Shown here: positions 1 to 8,900 of the stretch, piece after piece
Layout: each line of letters opens with the position of its first letter
Position numbering within the stretch: the first letter of the stretch is position 1
From: SFFI01 sp964398655
GTDB lineage: Bacteria > Bacillota > Clostridia > Saccharofermentanales > DTU023
Assembly: GCA_964398655.1 (NCBI GenBank)
Contig: CAYNNG010000005.1
Location: 1-64,000, forward strand
Reading direction: 5' to 3'
DNA length: 64,000 nt
Translations under genes and position numbers: made by a program
The notes under the pieces: model-generated
Seen by the model: only the letters and a program-made list of their open reading frames with translations
Told to the model about the DNA's origin: nothing
Databases searched by the model: none

Positions 1-76
1 ATATGCATCTCCCTTTTGTCAAGCTGTACATCAAGGCTCTGATCACCACTCAAATATAATTTCCCCCTCGATTTGG

Positions 77-112
77 TTGTGTTTTCTAAACTGAATTTGT
101 AATTTACTAAAT
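77..112 (+). promoter_or_regulatory. Candidate promoter and LacI-type operators before the regulator gene
   Basis: TTGTGT (77-82), a 17-base spacer and TAATTT (100-105) form a plausible sigma-A promoter. Two short palindromes overlap it: GTTTTCTAAAC (81-91) in the spacer and ATTTACTAAAT (102-112) over the -10. Both resemble GTTTACTAAAC at 1424-1434 before the binding-protein gene. The arrangement suggests autorepression by the LacI-family protein encoded at 179. The site assignment is inference from shared sequence. Nothing else is visible in 1-76. Confidence 0.45.
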
Positions 113-178
113 ATGTGGCACAATACACCTATAAACCCTTTCCAAGCGAGTACAGCAGTACGGAAATGAGGAGGCTTT

Positions 179-1216
179 ATGGGCAAGGTGACAGTTCGGG
201 ATTTGGCAAAACGTCTGGGTGTTTCTCCCGCTACGGTTTCCATTGTTTTAAATGGCAAAGAGGGCGTGAGTGAGGAAACACGTAAGAGAGTTCTGCAGGA
301 AATCAAAGCTTCGGGCTATAGCCTGCCTCCCAGGAAGGTCAGCTCGGAAAAGGGCGTCCTGGTCATGAAGTACTACAAGAGTGGTTTTTTTGTGGAAGAA
401 AACCAGGGCTTCTTATCCACCATCATTGATTCGATTGAAGATAATCTCCGCGCTAAGCATATTGCCATCACGATTTTTAACTCTAAATCTGGTATAGATC
501 GGGACCTCAAGGCCATCAATTACGGCGATTACCAGGGTTTAGTTATTATTGGCACCGAGATGATGGAAGAGGACTACGGCTTTTTGCAGCAGATCCCCAT
601 TCCTTTTGTGGTCTTAGATAACATCATGCCTTGCTTCAATTACTCTTGCGTCTGCATTAATAATGCAGAAAACGTCTGGCTGGCCTTAGACTATTGTAAG
701 AAATGCGGCCATAAGGAGCTAGGCTACCTGGGCAGCAACTTCTTTACGGAAAATTTTAAAGAACGCTATGAAGCCTTCCTCCACTACACCCCCTTGCTTG
801 ACTTAAACTTTCAGCCTCAGCATGAATTTAGAGTTACGGCCACCATGTTGGGGGCTTATAGGGATTTCTCCAAGCTGTTAGACCAAGGTGCTGACTTGCC
901 ACCTTGTTTTTTTGCAGAAAACGATACGATTGCCCTTGGGGTAATTAAGGCTTTGCAGGAGCGGGGATACCGTATTCCGGAAGACATTTCTATAATCGGC
1001 TTTGATAATATAAATTACTCCTCGATCAGTAATCCTCGTTTAACAACCATCCACGTTCAACGAGAATCTATGGGGGCGCAGGTTGTACGTCAGTTGACCG
1101 AACAGATGGCTAGACCGGAGGATGATCTGTTTAAGAGCCGCATTACCGGCCGTTTGGTTGTGAGAGATAGCGTCCGAGATTTAACTGCCAAGACTAAGTT
1201 ACCTAGGTCGAAATAG
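179..1216 (+). CDS. LacI/GalR-family transcriptional regulator
   Basis: DNA-binding repressor of 345 aa, the usual LacI length. The N-terminus (residues 3-50) has the family helix-turn-helix (VTVRDLAKRLGVSPATVS) followed by the hinge helix region. The rest is a periplasmic-binding-protein-like effector domain ending in the typical GFDNINYSSISNPRLTTI segment. A GAGGAGG ribosome binding site 4 bases before the ATG supports the start. It stands before a sugar ABC transporter and catabolic genes in the same direction, so it most likely controls them. The effector is unknown; a pentose such as methylthioribose or 5-deoxyribose is inferred from the neighbours. Confidence 0.9.
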   Translation: MGKVTVRDLAKRLGVSPATVSIVLNGKEGVSEETRKRVLQEIKASGYSLPPRKVSSEKGVLVMKYYKSGFFVEENQGFLSTIIDSIEDNLRAKHIAITIFNSKSGIDRDLKAINYGDYQGLVIIGTEMMEEDYGFLQQIPIPFVVLDNIMPCFNYSCVCINNAENVWLALDYCKKCGHKELGYLGSNFFTENFKERYEAFLHYTPLLDLNFQPQHEFRVTATMLGAYRDFSKLLDQGADLPPCFFAENDTIALGVIKALQERGYRIPEDISIIGFDNINYSSISNPRLTTIHVQRESMGAQVVRQLTEQMARPEDDLFKSRITGRLVVRDSVRDLTAKTKLPRSK

Positions 1217-1360
1217 CCGTGTTTAATAAACATTAAGTTCGGATATATTAACACCCTTAATATCCTGCGCTAAATTTCAGACAAAATGACTATTTAATCC
1301 TACTTGAAGGGAAAATTTTCTGAGCAATATTAGTTACTGTGTTGAATTTGCTAAAAATAG

Positions 1361-1436
1361 TTGACCTTTTTGGCGAGCAATTATAAACTTCGACTAAGTG
1401 AAACAGCCATATGGCTGTTTATTGTTTACTAAACAA
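1361..1436 (+). promoter_or_regulatory. Promoter region and paired palindromes before the sugar-binding protein gene
   Basis: TTGACC (1361-1366) and TATAAA (1382-1387, spacing 15) may form the promoter. Just downstream lie a perfect 20-bp palindrome, AAACAGCCATATGGCTGTTT (1401-1420), and TTGTTTACTAAACAA (1422-1436), two 6-base arms around ACT. The second shares TTTACTAAA with the site at 103-111. Placed between promoter and ribosome binding site, they could block transcription when bound. The 1217-1360 stretch before them holds no gene. Confidence 0.5.
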
Positions 1437-1450
1437 GAAGGAGTAAAGCT

Positions 1451-2704
1451 ATGAAGAAAATTAGCAAACTTATCAGTGTATTCCTACTGGTAGTCATGTC
1501 AGTAACAATTCTTACTGCCTGTGCCCCGCAGGAAGAGACGCCGAAAAAGGACGCCAAGGAAGAGGTTACTAAGGCAGAAGAGGAAAAAAAGGAAGAGTCC
1601 AAAGAGGCTGAAGAAGCTAAAGATACCGAAGAAGAAAAGAAAGAAGAAGAGCCTAAGGCCGAGGGCGAAAACCCGGTTAAAGGCAAAAAAGTAGCTTATG
1701 TCATGCTGCTGCCTTCTGCCACCATTTTCCAAATGTGGAAAGACTCTTGCGCGGAACTCTGCGACGCTTTAGGTGTTCAGTTTGACTTCTTCTTCTGCGA
1801 TGGCGACTTTAATAAGTGGCAGGATACCATCAGCACCTGCGCCTCCGGCGGCTATGATGGCTTACTCGTCAGCCATGGCAACCAGGACGGATCTTATGTT
1901 TTCTTGAAGAAAATTGCTGAAGACTATCCTGATATGGAGATCGTTACCTTCGACACCCAATTCTATGCCGATGGTGAGTACAAGAAGATTGAAGGCGTTA
2001 CCCAGATGTTCCAACAGGATGAAAGTTTGGTTACCGTTCTTCTAGACCAGATGGTTGAAAAATTTGGTGAAGGCGCCCGCCTGATCAAAGTTTGGAGAGG
2101 CCCCAACTACAACAGCCCCTTTGACCGCCGTGAAGTTGGCTGGCAGAAGTATGAAGAAGCCGGCAAGATCAAAACCGTCGGTGAAGTCCAGCCCCTCGAA
2201 GACTCCATTGAATCTGCCAATACGGTTACCGCAGCCTATCTGCAGGGTATCAACCGCGAAGACGTAGACGGCATCATTGCTTACTACGACCTCTATGGCC
2301 AAGGGGTTTACAATGCCATCATGGAAAATGATAAATTCAACGGCTCCAATGGCGACGCTTTCCCCATGATGTCCGTGGATATTGACCCTGTTGACGTCAC
2401 CAACATGCAGGCCAACCCTCAAATTTGGGCCGCCGCTGGTACAACCGACTGGACCCTCAATGGAGAAATTGGTATGCGCCTCCTGCTCTTACAAATGGCT
2501 GAAGAATACGACAAGATCTATGACCCCGCCACGGGCGAATACGGTGTTGACGTAGTTGAAGTTCCTGGTACCGCTATCATGGCTACCAGCCTGAAAGACG
2601 ACAGCACAGTTGAAAACCTGAGCGAAGTTGCTGGCGAAACCTACGGTAACCTGGACTACTTATCTGAAACCGATTGGATGCCTAAGGACCTTCTGCATAA
2701 ATAA
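1451..2704 (+). CDS. Sugar ABC transporter substrate-binding lipoprotein
   Basis: Extracellular solute-binding protein of 417 aa, Peripla_BP_4 (ribose/galactose-binding) type. The N-terminus is a lipoprotein signal peptide with lipobox LTAC and the lipid-modified cysteine at about residue 24. It is followed by a very acidic, Lys/Glu-rich linker (about residues 28-75) and the binding fold that starts KKVAYVMLLPSATIFQMW. It sits first in the transport block, before an ATPase and permease of the matching RbsA/RbsC class, with a terminator-like hairpin after it. This usually lets the binding protein be made in excess. Substrate not readable from sequence; a deoxy- or methylthio-pentose is inferred from the enzymes downstream. 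Confidence 0.9.
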   Translation: MKKISKLISVFLLVVMSVTILTACAPQEETPKKDAKEEVTKAEEEKKEESKEAEEAKDTEEEKKEEEPKAEGENPVKGKKVAYVMLLPSATIFQMWKDSCAELCDALGVQFDFFFCDGDFNKWQDTISTCASGGYDGLLVSHGNQDGSYVFLKKIAEDYPDMEIVTFDTQFYADGEYKKIEGVTQMFQQDESLVTVLLDQMVEKFGEGARLIKVWRGPNYNSPFDRREVGWQKYEEAGKIKTVGEVQPLEDSIESANTVTAAYLQGINREDVDGIIAYYDLYGQGVYNAIMENDKFNGSNGDAFPMMSVDIDPVDVTNMQANPQIWAAAGTTDWTLNGEIGMRLLLLQMAEEYDKIYDPATGEYGVDVVEVPGTAIMATSLKDDSTVENLSEVAGETYGNLDYLSETDWMPKDLLHK

Positions 2705-2773
2705 ATTAGCTTAAGGCGTACCGGATAAGCGTTGCTTAGATCGTTTATCCCTGGAAAGAAAGGTATTGTGATA

Positions 2774-2810
2774 ATGGAACGCCAGGGGAACTACTGGCGT
2801 TCCATTTTTT
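2774..2810 (+). terminator. Hairpin with T-run between binding protein and ABC ATPase
   Basis: A 12-bp perfect stem (2774-2785 pairing with 2794-2805, core GGAACGCCAG/CTGGCGTTCC) is followed by six T. It has the form of an intrinsic terminator. Because downstream genes run in the same direction with only a short gap, it probably acts as a partial terminator. Confidence 0.8.
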
Positions 2811-2829
2811 AAAAGGGTGCTTCTAAACT

Positions 2830-4380
2830 ATGGAAAACTTTAAACTTGAAACTAAAAACGTATCTATTGAGTTTCCGGGAGTTAAGGCCCTCGATTCAGT
2901 CGATTTTAGTATCTCTGCAGGAGAGATTCATGCTGTAGTAGGTGCGAATGGCGCAGGTAAATCCACCTTAATGAAGGTACTGGCAGGATCCAATCCTACC
3001 TATACCGGCGATATTTATCTAAATGGCGAGAAAATTGAATTGCGTTCCCCCCTTGATGCCATGAAGTTGGGCATTCAGATTGTTTACCAAGAAGTGGACG
3101 CGGCTCTTTATTCCACCCTATCGGTTGCAGAAAACATTGTGCAGACAGATATGGTCATGAATAATACCGGGTATTTCGTTAATTGGTCAGATGTCTATAA
3201 GGAAGGCCGCAAAGCCCTAGACCGTCTGAAAATTAGTCGTGAGGATATCGATGAACGAGAATTGGTAGGCAATCTCAGCCTGGCCCAAAAGCAGATGGTA
3301 CTAATCGCCAAGGCCATGCGGTCTCAATGCAACTTGCTGATCTTGGATGAACCAACCGCTCCCTTGAGTGATACGGAAACGGAGAAGCTGTTTTCACTTA
3401 TAAAACATCTTCACGCGACTGAACCGGTGGCAATTTTATACATTTCTCACCGCATCAATGAAATCCTGGAAATTTGTCAAAACTATACGGTTATGCGGAA
3501 TGGCAAAGTCGTGTGCTCCGAGAAGATTACCCCAGACACGACGGTTAACCGAATTGTCGAACTCATGCTCGGACGGTCCTTTGAGGAGAACTTCCCCAAA
3601 GAATTGGTGAATATCGGTGAACCCTTGCTGGAAGTCAATCATCTGTCAGATGAAGATAACCATGTTAAAGATGTTAGCTTCACCGTGCGGAAGGGTGAGA
3701 TTGTTGGTATAGCCGGTCTGGTTGGGGCAGGCAAGAGTGAACTCTGCAAGACGCTCTTCGGTGCTTATCCCAAGAAATATGGCGAGATCAAATTGCGGGA
3801 CGACCTCCTGCAGATTAAGTCACCTTCGGATGCGGTAAAAAGCCGTATAGCTTTGGTGCCTGAAGAAAGACGTAAAGAAGGGGTCTTGGTAGAAGAGGAT
3901 GTCAGCTTTAACCTGTCCGCAGTTTCTTTGCCCCAGTTTACTCGGCTATCCTTCGTCAACAAGAAAAAAGTCGCGGACAACGCCAAACACTATATTGAGG
4001 AGTTAGAAATTAAGACCCCCAGCCACACCCAGCTGGTGCGCAACTTATCAGGCGGCAACCAGCAGAAGGTGTCAGTAGGGAAGTGGCTATCTGCCGACTG
4101 TGACATTTATATCTTTGATGAACCGACCAAGGGTGTGGATGTAGGTGCCAAACAAGATATTTTCCGCTTAATTAATGATATTGCCAAAGCGGGCAACGGG
4201 GTGATTTACGCCTCCTGTGAAAACAATGAGCTCCTGTCACTTACCGACCGCATCTATGTCATGTACAACGGAGAGGTGATGGCGGAGTTGAAGACTTCCG
4301 AAACTAACGAAGAAGAAATCATGCACTATGCAGTCGGTGACCGCAATCACGTGGCAGCAGTAAAGCATGAGGAGATATAG
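2830..4380 (+). CDS. Sugar ABC transporter ATP-binding protein, two-domain (RbsA/MglA type)
   Basis: Cytoplasmic ATPase of 516 aa with two tandem ABC domains. Domain 1 has Walker A GANGAGKST (residues 38-46) and Walker B LLILDEPTA; its signature is the divergent LSLAQKQM. Domain 2 has GLVGAGKSE, a canonical LSGGNQQKV signature and FDEPTKGVDVGA. This architecture is typical of carbohydrate importers of the ribose/galactose class. It is followed directly by one permease gene, so the membrane channel is presumably a homodimer. Confidence 0.92.
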   Translation: MENFKLETKNVSIEFPGVKALDSVDFSISAGEIHAVVGANGAGKSTLMKVLAGSNPTYTGDIYLNGEKIELRSPLDAMKLGIQIVYQEVDAALYSTLSVAENIVQTDMVMNNTGYFVNWSDVYKEGRKALDRLKISREDIDERELVGNLSLAQKQMVLIAKAMRSQCNLLILDEPTAPLSDTETEKLFSLIKHLHATEPVAILYISHRINEILEICQNYTVMRNGKVVCSEKITPDTTVNRIVELMLGRSFEENFPKELVNIGEPLLEVNHLSDEDNHVKDVSFTVRKGEIVGIAGLVGAGKSELCKTLFGAYPKKYGEIKLRDDLLQIKSPSDAVKSRIALVPEERRKEGVLVEEDVSFNLSAVSLPQFTRLSFVNKKKVADNAKHYIEELEIKTPSHTQLVRNLSGGNQQKVSVGKWLSADCDIYIFDEPTKGVDVGAKQDIFRLINDIAKAGNGVIYASCENNELLSLTDRIYVMYNGEVMAELKTSETNEEEIMHYAVGDRNHVAAVKHEEI

Positions 4381-4384
4381 GCTT

Positions 4385-5362
4385 ATGACTCGTAAAAACA
4401 ATATAACTAAATTCCTTATTAATTGGGCGGCGATTATCGCCCTGCTGCTGTGCTTTGTTATCTTTACTGCTGTAAAGGGGCAATCCTTTATGTCAGGCGC
4501 CAACATGGTCAATATCCTGCGCGCCATGGCTATCAACACAGTCTTTGGCATCGCGGCCACCATTACGATGGCTCCGGATGGATTCGATATGTCTATTGGT
4601 ACGCTGGGCAGCTGCTCGGCCTATGCCTTTGTCTCCTCGTATCTGTGGTTTGGCTTTTCCCTGCCCTTATCTATCATCATCGCAATAGTCACCACCCTGA
4701 TCCTCTATCAGCTGACCATGTTCTTAATCCTGGTCTGCAAGATTCCGGATATGCTGGCTACGGCCGCACTTATGTTTGTGCATCAAGGCTTGGGCCAGTG
4801 GTATATCGGCGGCGGGGCAGTTTCCACCGGTATGAAAACTTCCTGGGGAGCTCCTCCCAAAAGAGTTTTACTCTCTGAAAGCTTTTCCGCGATTGGCCGG
4901 GCCCCCTGGATCATCATCATTATGCTGGTCTGCGTTTTTGCGGCCCATATCTTCCTGAACTACACCAAACACGGCCGTTACCTCTATGCCATGGGCGGCA
5001 ACCGGGAAGCCGCTAAACTTTCGGGTATCAACGTCAAAGGCTACCGTTACTTAGCCGGTATGATTACGGCCTTGTTTGTGGCTATTGGTGGTATCTTAGT
5101 TGCCTCGCGCGGCAGCTCCGCCCAGGTTATGTGCTGTGATAACTACTTCATGCCCGCTCTTTCCGCGGTCTTTATTGGCCGTACCGTGGGCGGCGCGGAA
5201 AAGCCCAACGCCTTAGGAACCATGATCGGCGCCCTCTTGGTTGCGACCCTGGAAAATGGTTTAACCATCCTGGCTGTTCCTTTCTACGTTTTGCCGGCCG
5301 TCAAGGGTGGCGTTCTTGCTCTCGCCTTAATTGCCGCTTACGCCCCCAAGAAAGAGCGTTAA
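4385..5362 (+). CDS. Sugar ABC transporter permease (BPD_transp_2 family)
   Basis: Integral membrane permease of 325 aa with about eight to ten hydrophobic segments. It contains the family-specific loop GRYLYAMGGNREAAKLSGINV, seen in RbsC-like proteins. The start is set at ATG 4385, preceded by GAGGAG that overlaps the end of the ATPase gene; an in-frame ATG at 4367 has no ribosome binding site. It is the only permease in the locus. Confidence 0.9.
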   Translation: MTRKNNITKFLINWAAIIALLLCFVIFTAVKGQSFMSGANMVNILRAMAINTVFGIAATITMAPDGFDMSIGTLGSCSAYAFVSSYLWFGFSLPLSIIIAIVTTLILYQLTMFLILVCKIPDMLATAALMFVHQGLGQWYIGGGAVSTGMKTSWGAPPKRVLLSESFSAIGRAPWIIIIMLVCVFAAHIFLNYTKHGRYLYAMGGNREAAKLSGINVKGYRYLAGMITALFVAIGGILVASRGSSAQVMCCDNYFMPALSAVFIGRTVGGAEKPNALGTMIGALLVATLENGLTILAVPFYVLPAVKGGVLALALIAAYAPKKER

Positions 5363-5406
5363 TGCAGGCGTAGCTTCAATACACAAAAAGAATAGGAGTG
5401 TCAACA

Positions 5407-6633
5407 ATGTCAAGATTTGCAGAATACTTTCAAATGGATGTTTCAGATATCGCAGAGTACGCTTACGAGAAGACCTCAGAAATGATTGACTGGGATCGGG
5501 ACAGTATGGTTGCGATCATCCCGCCCGAGCACGGAAACCTCAACCATGTTTACCGGGTTAAAGACGATCTGGGACATTCTATCTATATTAAACAAGCGGG
5601 TTTGACCGCGCGGATTTCCGAAGATATGAAGCCTTCAACTGACCGCAACCGCTTGGAATCCGAAATCCTTAAACTGGAGGAAGGCTTTGCTCCCGGCATG
5701 GTTCCCCGTATCTATTTTTACGACACCGTCATGTGTGCCTCCGGCATGGAAGACTGCTCGGACTACGAGGTTATGCGGGATGCTATGCTCAAACATCAAA
5801 TCTACCCGCATTTTGCAGAAGATATATCTACCTTTATGGTGCGGGCCCTGCTCTTGAGCTCCGATATCGTCATGAACCATATCGAGAAAAAGGCTCTGGT
5901 CCAGAATTTTGTGAACGCCGACCTCTGTGACATTACAGAGAAACTCGTCCTCATGGAACCCTATATGGACGTCAACCAGCGTAATAATGTTTATCCTCCC
6001 AACGCGGACTTTGTGCAGAAAGAATTGTATGACGATGAAGCTTTGCACCTAGAGGTGGCCAAGTTGAAGTTCCGCTTTATGACCCACAGCCAGGCCCTTA
6101 TCCAGGGTGACCTCCATACTGGGTCCATCTTTATCCGCGAAGGGGAGACCAAGGTCTTTGACTCGGAATTTGGGACCTATGCTCCCATGGGTTACGATAT
6201 CGGCAACATTATTGCCAACCTGATTTTTGCCTATGACAACGGTCTGGCCTATGGCAAGCAGGACTTCTGCGACTGGTGTCTAAAAACCATTGAAGACATA
6301 GTCGATTTATTTGTCGAAAAGTTTAATAAGCTCTACGACGAAAGTGTAACTGAGCCGATGGCCAAGGTTAAGGGCTTCAAGGAATGGTATTTGGCGGACA
6401 TCCTCAATGACACGGCAGGATTTGCGGGTACGGAATTGCATCGCCGCACCGTAGGCCTGGCTAATGTTGCCGATGTCGTCAGCATTGAAGACGAAAAAAT
6501 GCGCCTGCAGGCTGAGAGAATTAACATCCTCGCTGGCAAGAAATTTATCATGCAGCAAGCAGACTTCCGTACCGGTAAGGATTACGTGGAAGCTATTCTG
6601 CAAGCGACAAAAGACGCCCAAGCTACGCTTTAA
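5407..6633 (+). CDS. mtnK: S-methyl-5-thioribose kinase-like protein
   Basis: Predicted to phosphorylate C1 of 5-methylthioribose (or 5-deoxyribose) with ATP. The 408-aa length fits MtnK. It has the aminoglycoside-phosphotransferase-type catalytic loop LIQGDLHTGSIFI (about residues 231-243) and the metal-binding FDSEFGTYAPMGYDIGN after it, both characteristic of MtnK. N-terminal nucleotide loop: IPPEHGNLNHVYRV. Start chosen at ATG 5407, 8 bases after AGGAG; a GTG nine bases upstream overlaps that ribosome binding site. The next gene is mtnA, its pathway partner. Family is clear; which 5-substituted ribose is used in the cell is inference. Confidence 0.88.
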   Translation: MSRFAEYFQMDVSDIAEYAYEKTSEMIDWDRDSMVAIIPPEHGNLNHVYRVKDDLGHSIYIKQAGLTARISEDMKPSTDRNRLESEILKLEEGFAPGMVPRIYFYDTVMCASGMEDCSDYEVMRDAMLKHQIYPHFAEDISTFMVRALLLSSDIVMNHIEKKALVQNFVNADLCDITEKLVLMEPYMDVNQRNNVYPPNADFVQKELYDDEALHLEVAKLKFRFMTHSQALIQGDLHTGSIFIREGETKVFDSEFGTYAPMGYDIGNIIANLIFAYDNGLAYGKQDFCDWCLKTIEDIVDLFVEKFNKLYDESVTEPMAKVKGFKEWYLADILNDTAGFAGTELHRRTVGLANVADVVSIEDEKMRLQAERINILAGKKFIMQQADFRTGKDYVEAILQATKDAQATL

Positions 6634-6653
6634 GAGATCAAGGAGCTGAGGAA

Positions 6654-7754
6654 ATGGATAAAGTAGAAGCATTTTTTGATCAAGTCATTACGGTTAAATG
6701 GGGCCCGGATAAAAAGTCTGTAGACATTATCGACCAGAGCCTTTTGCCTGGTACTTTTAAACGTATCCAGTTGGATACCGCAGAAGAGATCTGGGAAGCG
6801 ATTAAAAAGCTGAGAGTTCGGGGAGCCCCCGCCATTGGCATTATGGCAGCCTTTGGGACTGCTCTCTTGGCTGACCAGATTGCTACAGAAGATTATGAGG
6901 ACTTTGCCCGGCAGTGCCGTGAAATTACCTCTTATCTTGCTACCTCCCGTCCCACGGCGGTTAACCTCTTCTGGGCCTTGGACCGGATGCACAAACTTAT
7001 CGATAACTCCCGCGACCTCCCCGTATCCCAGATTAAGCAAAAGCTCTTTGCGGAAGCGGAAGCCATTCAAGCTGAGGACGTCGAGATCAGCCGCAATATT
7101 GGTGAGATCGGATTTTCTTTGCTTTCTGACCTAAAAGAGGAGGGCAAGGAGATCGGCATCTTAACCCACTGCAACGCCGGTACCCTGGCCACAGGCAAAT
7201 ACGGAACAGCTACAGCTCCCATGTATATGGCCCTGGAGCATGGTTGGCCCGGTGACGCTATGCACGTTTACTGTGACGAGACCCGACCCCTCCTGCAAGG
7301 TGCGCGTTTGACCGCCTTTGAATTGAGCCATGCCGGTATTAAAACCACTCTGCAATGTGATAATATGGCTTCCGTCCTGATGGCCCAAGGCAAGATCCAG
7401 ATTATTTTTGTCGGCTGTGACCGGGTAGCCAGGAACGGCGATGCGGCTAACAAGATTGGGACGAACACGGTAGCCATTCTGGCCAAGCACTACGGCATTC
7501 CTTTCTACGTCTGTGCCCCCAGCTCCACGATTGACATGGCGACACTCACAGGTGAGGACATACCTATTGAAATGCGCGATCCTCATGAGGTCAGCGAGAT
7601 GTGGTATAAGGAGCGCATGACCGCGGAAGACGTGGATATCTTCAACCCTGCCTTTGACGTGACAGACCATAGCCTCATTACCGGGATTATTACCGACAAG
7701 GGCCTGTGCAAGGCTCCCTATGATGAGGCCTTTACGGCTATTGGCTTAGCCTAA
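6654..7754 (+). CDS. mtnA: S-methyl-5-thioribose-1-phosphate isomerase
   Basis: Converts 5-methylthioribose-1-phosphate (also 5-deoxyribose-1-phosphate) to the ribulose-1-phosphate form. It has 366 aa, close to the family length. Signature segments are VRGAPAIGIMAAFG near the N-terminus, THCNAGTLATGKYGT with the catalytic cysteine (about residue 173) and GCDRVARNGDAANKIGT with the catalytic aspartate (about 256). These features separate it from the related eIF2B subunits. It lies 20 bases after mtnK with its own AGGA-type ribosome binding site. No mtnB, mtnC, mtnD or mtnW gene is nearby, so full methionine salvage is not supported here. Confidence 0.92.
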   Translation: MDKVEAFFDQVITVKWGPDKKSVDIIDQSLLPGTFKRIQLDTAEEIWEAIKKLRVRGAPAIGIMAAFGTALLADQIATEDYEDFARQCREITSYLATSRPTAVNLFWALDRMHKLIDNSRDLPVSQIKQKLFAEAEAIQAEDVEISRNIGEIGFSLLSDLKEEGKEIGILTHCNAGTLATGKYGTATAPMYMALEHGWPGDAMHVYCDETRPLLQGARLTAFELSHAGIKTTLQCDNMASVLMAQGKIQIIFVGCDRVARNGDAANKIGTNTVAILAKHYGIPFYVCAPSSTIDMATLTGEDIPIEMRDPHEVSEMWYKERMTAEDVDIFNPAFDVTDHSLITGIITDKGLCKAPYDEAFTAIGLA

Positions 7755-7769
7755 GGTGGGGAGATAGCC

Positions 7770-8213
7770 ATGCTGAAAGGGATACCTGCCGGAATTTCTC
7801 CGGAGCTACTAAAGGTACTAGCCGAGATGGGCCACGGCGATACTCTCGTCATCGGTGATGCCAATTTTGCCGCTGCCTCGCTGGCCCAGGCAGGCGGTCA
7901 TATCAATATCCGCGCGGATGGCCAGGGCGCAAGCGAGCTCTTGGACCAAATTCTCCAGCTTTTCCCCCTGGATACTTTTGTCGATAAATCTGTCATGATC
8001 ATGGACAAGGCAGAAATGCACAAGGACTTAGAGTGTCCCATCTGGGAAGAGTTTAGCGAGATTGTCGCCCGCTATGACGAGCGGGGGAAGGACACGATTA
8101 GCTTCCTCGACCGTTATGAATTTTATGAAAAAGCCAAGGAAGCTTATGCCATAGTTTCCACGAGTGAAACGGCCTTCTACGCTTGTATTATTTTGCAGAA
8201 AGGGGCCATCTAA
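7770..8213 (+). CDS. RbsD/FucU family sugar mutarotase
   Basis: Small enzyme of 147 aa that interconverts sugar anomers. The N-terminus MLKGIPAGISPELLKVLAEMGHGD is closer to FucU than to ribose-specific RbsD, with the conserved histidine in MGHGD (residue 22) and the aspartate in GDAN (30). These proteins form ring-shaped oligomers in the cytoplasm. Inside a kinase/isomerase/aldolase cluster it probably supplies the anomer the kinase needs. It is tightly packed (15 bases after mtnA, 4 before the aldolase). Confidence 0.88.
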   Translation: MLKGIPAGISPELLKVLAEMGHGDTLVIGDANFAAASLAQAGGHINIRADGQGASELLDQILQLFPLDTFVDKSVMIMDKAEMHKDLECPIWEEFSEIVARYDERGKDTISFLDRYEFYEKAKEAYAIVSTSETAFYACIILQKGAI

Positions 8214-8217
8214 AAAT

Positions 8218-8883
8218 ATGCTGGATGAACTAAAAGAACGTGTTGTCTACGCTGCGAAAGAGGCAGAAAGAACAGACTTATGTAAGCACAAATCAGGCAA
8301 TTTCAGCGCCTATGACCCCAAAGCTCAAGTGGTAATCGTTACGCCTAGTGGCGTAGCCCGCTCAGAACTCAGGTCTGACCAGCTTTGTGTCTTAGACCTC
8401 GATGCCAACGTATTAGCTTGGAATGGCGTAAACAAGCCTTCCAGTGAAGTTCTTATGCACATTGCTATCTATAAAAATCGGCCGGACGTTGGCGCTATCG
8501 TGCATACCCATTCACGCTACGCCACCGCCTTTGCCATCCTGAATAAGCCCATCCCGCCCATCATTTACGAGAGCTTTGTTCTGGGCCAAAGTCCCACGAT
8601 CCCCGTGGCACCCTACGCCAGGCCCGGCACCCGTGACCTTGCCCAGTCTGTCTCCGCTACCCTCCGAGAGGCCGATTGCTGCCTCCTGGAAAGCCATGGA
8701 GCAATCGCTATCGGTGCTGACATGGAAGAGGCCCTGCTAAGAGCCAACTACGTGGAAGAGCTATCTGAGCTGTATTACTTGACCCTCACTATCAATCAAG
8801 GCTGCGAGCCTAAGATCCTGGCTCAAGAAGAACTGCAAAAATGGGCCTATCCTACGGACATAAAGTTTCCTGAGGATAAGTAG
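8218..8883 (+). CDS. Class II aldolase (fuculose-1-phosphate aldolase family)
   Basis: Zinc-dependent aldolase/adducin-domain protein of 221 aa. Metal ligands are visible: HTHSRYA supplies two histidines, SHGAI the third, and the glutamate of SSEVLMH matches the catalytic Glu of FucA. With MtnK and MtnA beside it, the likely reaction is cleavage of 5-methylthio- or 5-deoxyribulose-1-phosphate to dihydroxyacetone phosphate plus (methylthio)acetaldehyde or acetaldehyde, the known role of Ald2/DrdA-type enzymes. ATG 8218 is taken as start; an upstream in-frame GTG would overlap the mutarotase gene by 50 bases. Family certain, substrate inferred. Confidence 0.88.
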   Translation: MLDELKERVVYAAKEAERTDLCKHKSGNFSAYDPKAQVVIVTPSGVARSELRSDQLCVLDLDANVLAWNGVNKPSSEVLMHIAIYKNRPDVGAIVHTHSRYATAFAILNKPIPPIIYESFVLGQSPTIPVAPYARPGTRDLAQSVSATLREADCCLLESHGAIAIGADMEEALLRANYVEELSELYYLTLTINQGCEPKILAQEELQKWAYPTDIKFPEDK

Positions 8884-8900
8884 GCGAGGAGGCCAGACTG

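Noticed and set aside
1429..1732. Antisense Ser/Phe-rich frames over the lipoprotein linker
   Set aside because: Mirror of the Glu/Lys-rich linker codons; no ribosome binding site.
6654..7754. mtnA as part of a full methionine salvage pathway
   Set aside because: No dehydratase, enolase-phosphatase, dioxygenase or RuBisCO-like gene in the window; the class II aldolase gives a simpler explanation.
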